This document shows positions 5,858 to 6,544 of a stretch of DNA of 6,544 nt, one piece after another. This DNA comes from Ilumatobacteraceae bacterium. GTDB taxonomy: Bacteria; Actinomycetota; Acidimicrobiia; Acidimicrobiales; Ilumatobacteraceae. Numbering within the stretch: position 1 is the stretch's first letter; each line of letters starts with the position of its first letter. Made by a program: the position numbers and the translations under genes. The stretch is from the NCBI GenBank assembly GCA_019090765.1, contig JAHRVJ010000367.1, positions 1 through 6,544 on the forward strand. The letters run 5' to 3'. The notes under the pieces are model-generated. The model had not been told where the DNA came from. It saw only the letters and a list, made by a program, of their open reading frames with translations, and ran no database searches.

Positions 5858-6139
5858 ATGAGTCCAACCGCGAGAGCCGCACAGCTACGTCGGCGAGCCC
5901 AGCACCTACGAACACTCGCCAGCGAAATGGAAAGCACGCCAGCATTGAGCCTCGGGCAGCACGCAGGGGAAGAAACCTGGTGCGGGTCTAGACCGGAGCT
6001 CTGCCGATCAGCACTCAAGGCCAACCATCAGCGACTCCACGCTTCGGCCGACAGTTTGCGTGAACAGGCGTATCTCTTCGTGCGTCACGCAAACGAAATC
6101 GAGATCGAAGTGCGACGCGCACTCGCCATCGGGGGCTGA
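5858..6139 (+). CDS. Small WXG100-like helical protein
   Basis: A 93-residue protein predicted to be two helices joined by a central turn. Residues 3-27 form a basic Arg/Ala/Leu-rich helix. The turn contains GEETWCG, with Trp41-Cys42-Gly43 as the WxG motif near the middle. Residues 45-90 form a second amphipathic helix (LRENQ-type heptads, ending in EIEIEVRRAL). Length and design fit the WXG100/ESAT-6-like superfamily, whose members form helical hairpin dimers and are often type VII secretion substrates or the N-terminal partner of larger proteins. No YxxxD/E secretion tail signal is visible. Cys42 and Cys49 are unusual for the fold. The ATG at 5858 is chosen over an in-frame GTG at 5846 because GGGAGAG sits just before it. 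It ends one base before the next ATG, so the two genes form a pair. Function is otherwise unknown. Confidence 0.75.
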   Translation: MSPTARAAQLRRRAQHLRTLASEMESTPALSLGQHAGEETWCGSRPELCRSALKANHQRLHASADSLREQAYLFVRHANEIEIEVRRALAIGG

Positions 6140-6140
6140 T

Positions 6141-6544
6141 ATGGAGATCGGCTACGACCCCCACCGGCTGCGCCAACTCTCGTGGCAGGCACGCAATTCA
6201 ATCGACTCCCTGACTGCGCTGCGTTCCAACGACCCAGCCGCCGCCGAGGCAATGCACAGCATCAGATTGTTTCGGCGGCACCTCGAAGATCAATGGATGC
6301 CACTGATTAGCCAGATTGAGGCGAGCACCGCAATGACAAGTTGGCTCGCAACAATCGTTCATTCGGTGCGGTCTGGCGAATCCACGACCAGTGCCTGGCT
6401 GACCTTGCAAGAACTGCGCCATTGGAGTCAAGGTCCGCGGCACTGGACCGAATACTCCAAACTCTCCGACAATGAACTGTTGGATCTTGTCGAGTACAGG
6501 GAATCCGACCAGCTTCTGATTCGAGATCTTGTCGAGGACCCCGA
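6141..6544 (+). CDS. Unidentified helical protein paired with the WXG-like gene, C-terminus beyond the window
   Basis: Open from the ATG at 6141 to the right edge with no stop; 134 residues are visible. GGGGG at 6131-6135, within the end of the preceding gene, may serve as ribosome binding site. The visible part is polar and strongly helical with no signal peptide or membrane segment. Residues 8-62 read as helix, acidic turn, helix with Trp52 centrally placed, reminiscent of a second WXG-like half. Residues 64-104 are rich in tryptophan (68, 86, 95, 102). From 107 a charged stretch follows (LSDNELLDLVEYRESDQLL). I do not recognise the family. Tight coupling to a WXG-like gene suggests it may be the larger partner, for example a surface or secreted protein with a C-terminal effector or enzyme domain, but that is inference because the informative part is missing. 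Confidence 0.7.
   Translation, partial: MEIGYDPHRLRQLSWQARNSIDSLTALRSNDPAAAEAMHSIRLFRRHLEDQWMPLISQIEASTAMTSWLATIVHSVRSGESTTSAWLTLQELRHWSQGPRHWTEYSKLSDNELLDLVEYRESDQLLIRDLVEDP

Overview
The window looks like chromosomal DNA from a moderately high-GC actinobacterium, plausibly a marine or freshwater Acidimicrobiia-type lineage. This is inferred from the GC-leaning but mixed codon use, GTG starts, overlapping GTGA junctions, a secreted protein with an acidic Ala/Thr/Pro-rich linker, and a WXG100-like small protein. No rRNA or other taxonomic marker is present, so the placement is tentative.

Layout. Left part, minus strand (1-1397): an AcuI/YhdH-type acryloyl-CoA reductase, followed 30 bp downstream by a membrane-anchored PEBP (YbhB/YbcL-like) protein that runs off the left edge. 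Centre, plus strand (about 1511-5760): a thiamine salvage operon made of a TPP riboswitch, thiN (thiamine pyrophosphokinase), thiB (thiamine-binding lipoprotein), thiP (fused double permease) and thiQ (ATPase). Right part, plus strand (5761-6544): a strong palindrome directly after the thiQ stop, then a short gene for a 93-residue WXG100-like protein and, one base after its stop codon, a second helical protein that runs off the right edge.

How the genes work together. ThiB captures thiamine (possibly also its phosphates) outside the membrane, ThiPQ import it, and ThiN converts thiamine to thiamine diphosphate, which is also the ligand of the leader riboswitch. The Shine-Dalgarno sequence of thiN lies inside the conserved 3' strand of the aptamer, and all three downstream junctions are 4-base stop/start overlaps. 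One ligand-gated ribosome entry could therefore set output of the whole operon. No thiamine biosynthesis gene is present in the window.

The least explained part is the right end: the thiQ-distal palindrome with two competing pairings, an inverted repeat whose right arm overlaps the ribosome binding site of the next gene, and the WXG-like gene pair. I saw no tRNA, rRNA, CRISPR array or transposase gene. No gene-free stretch exceeds about 210 bases.
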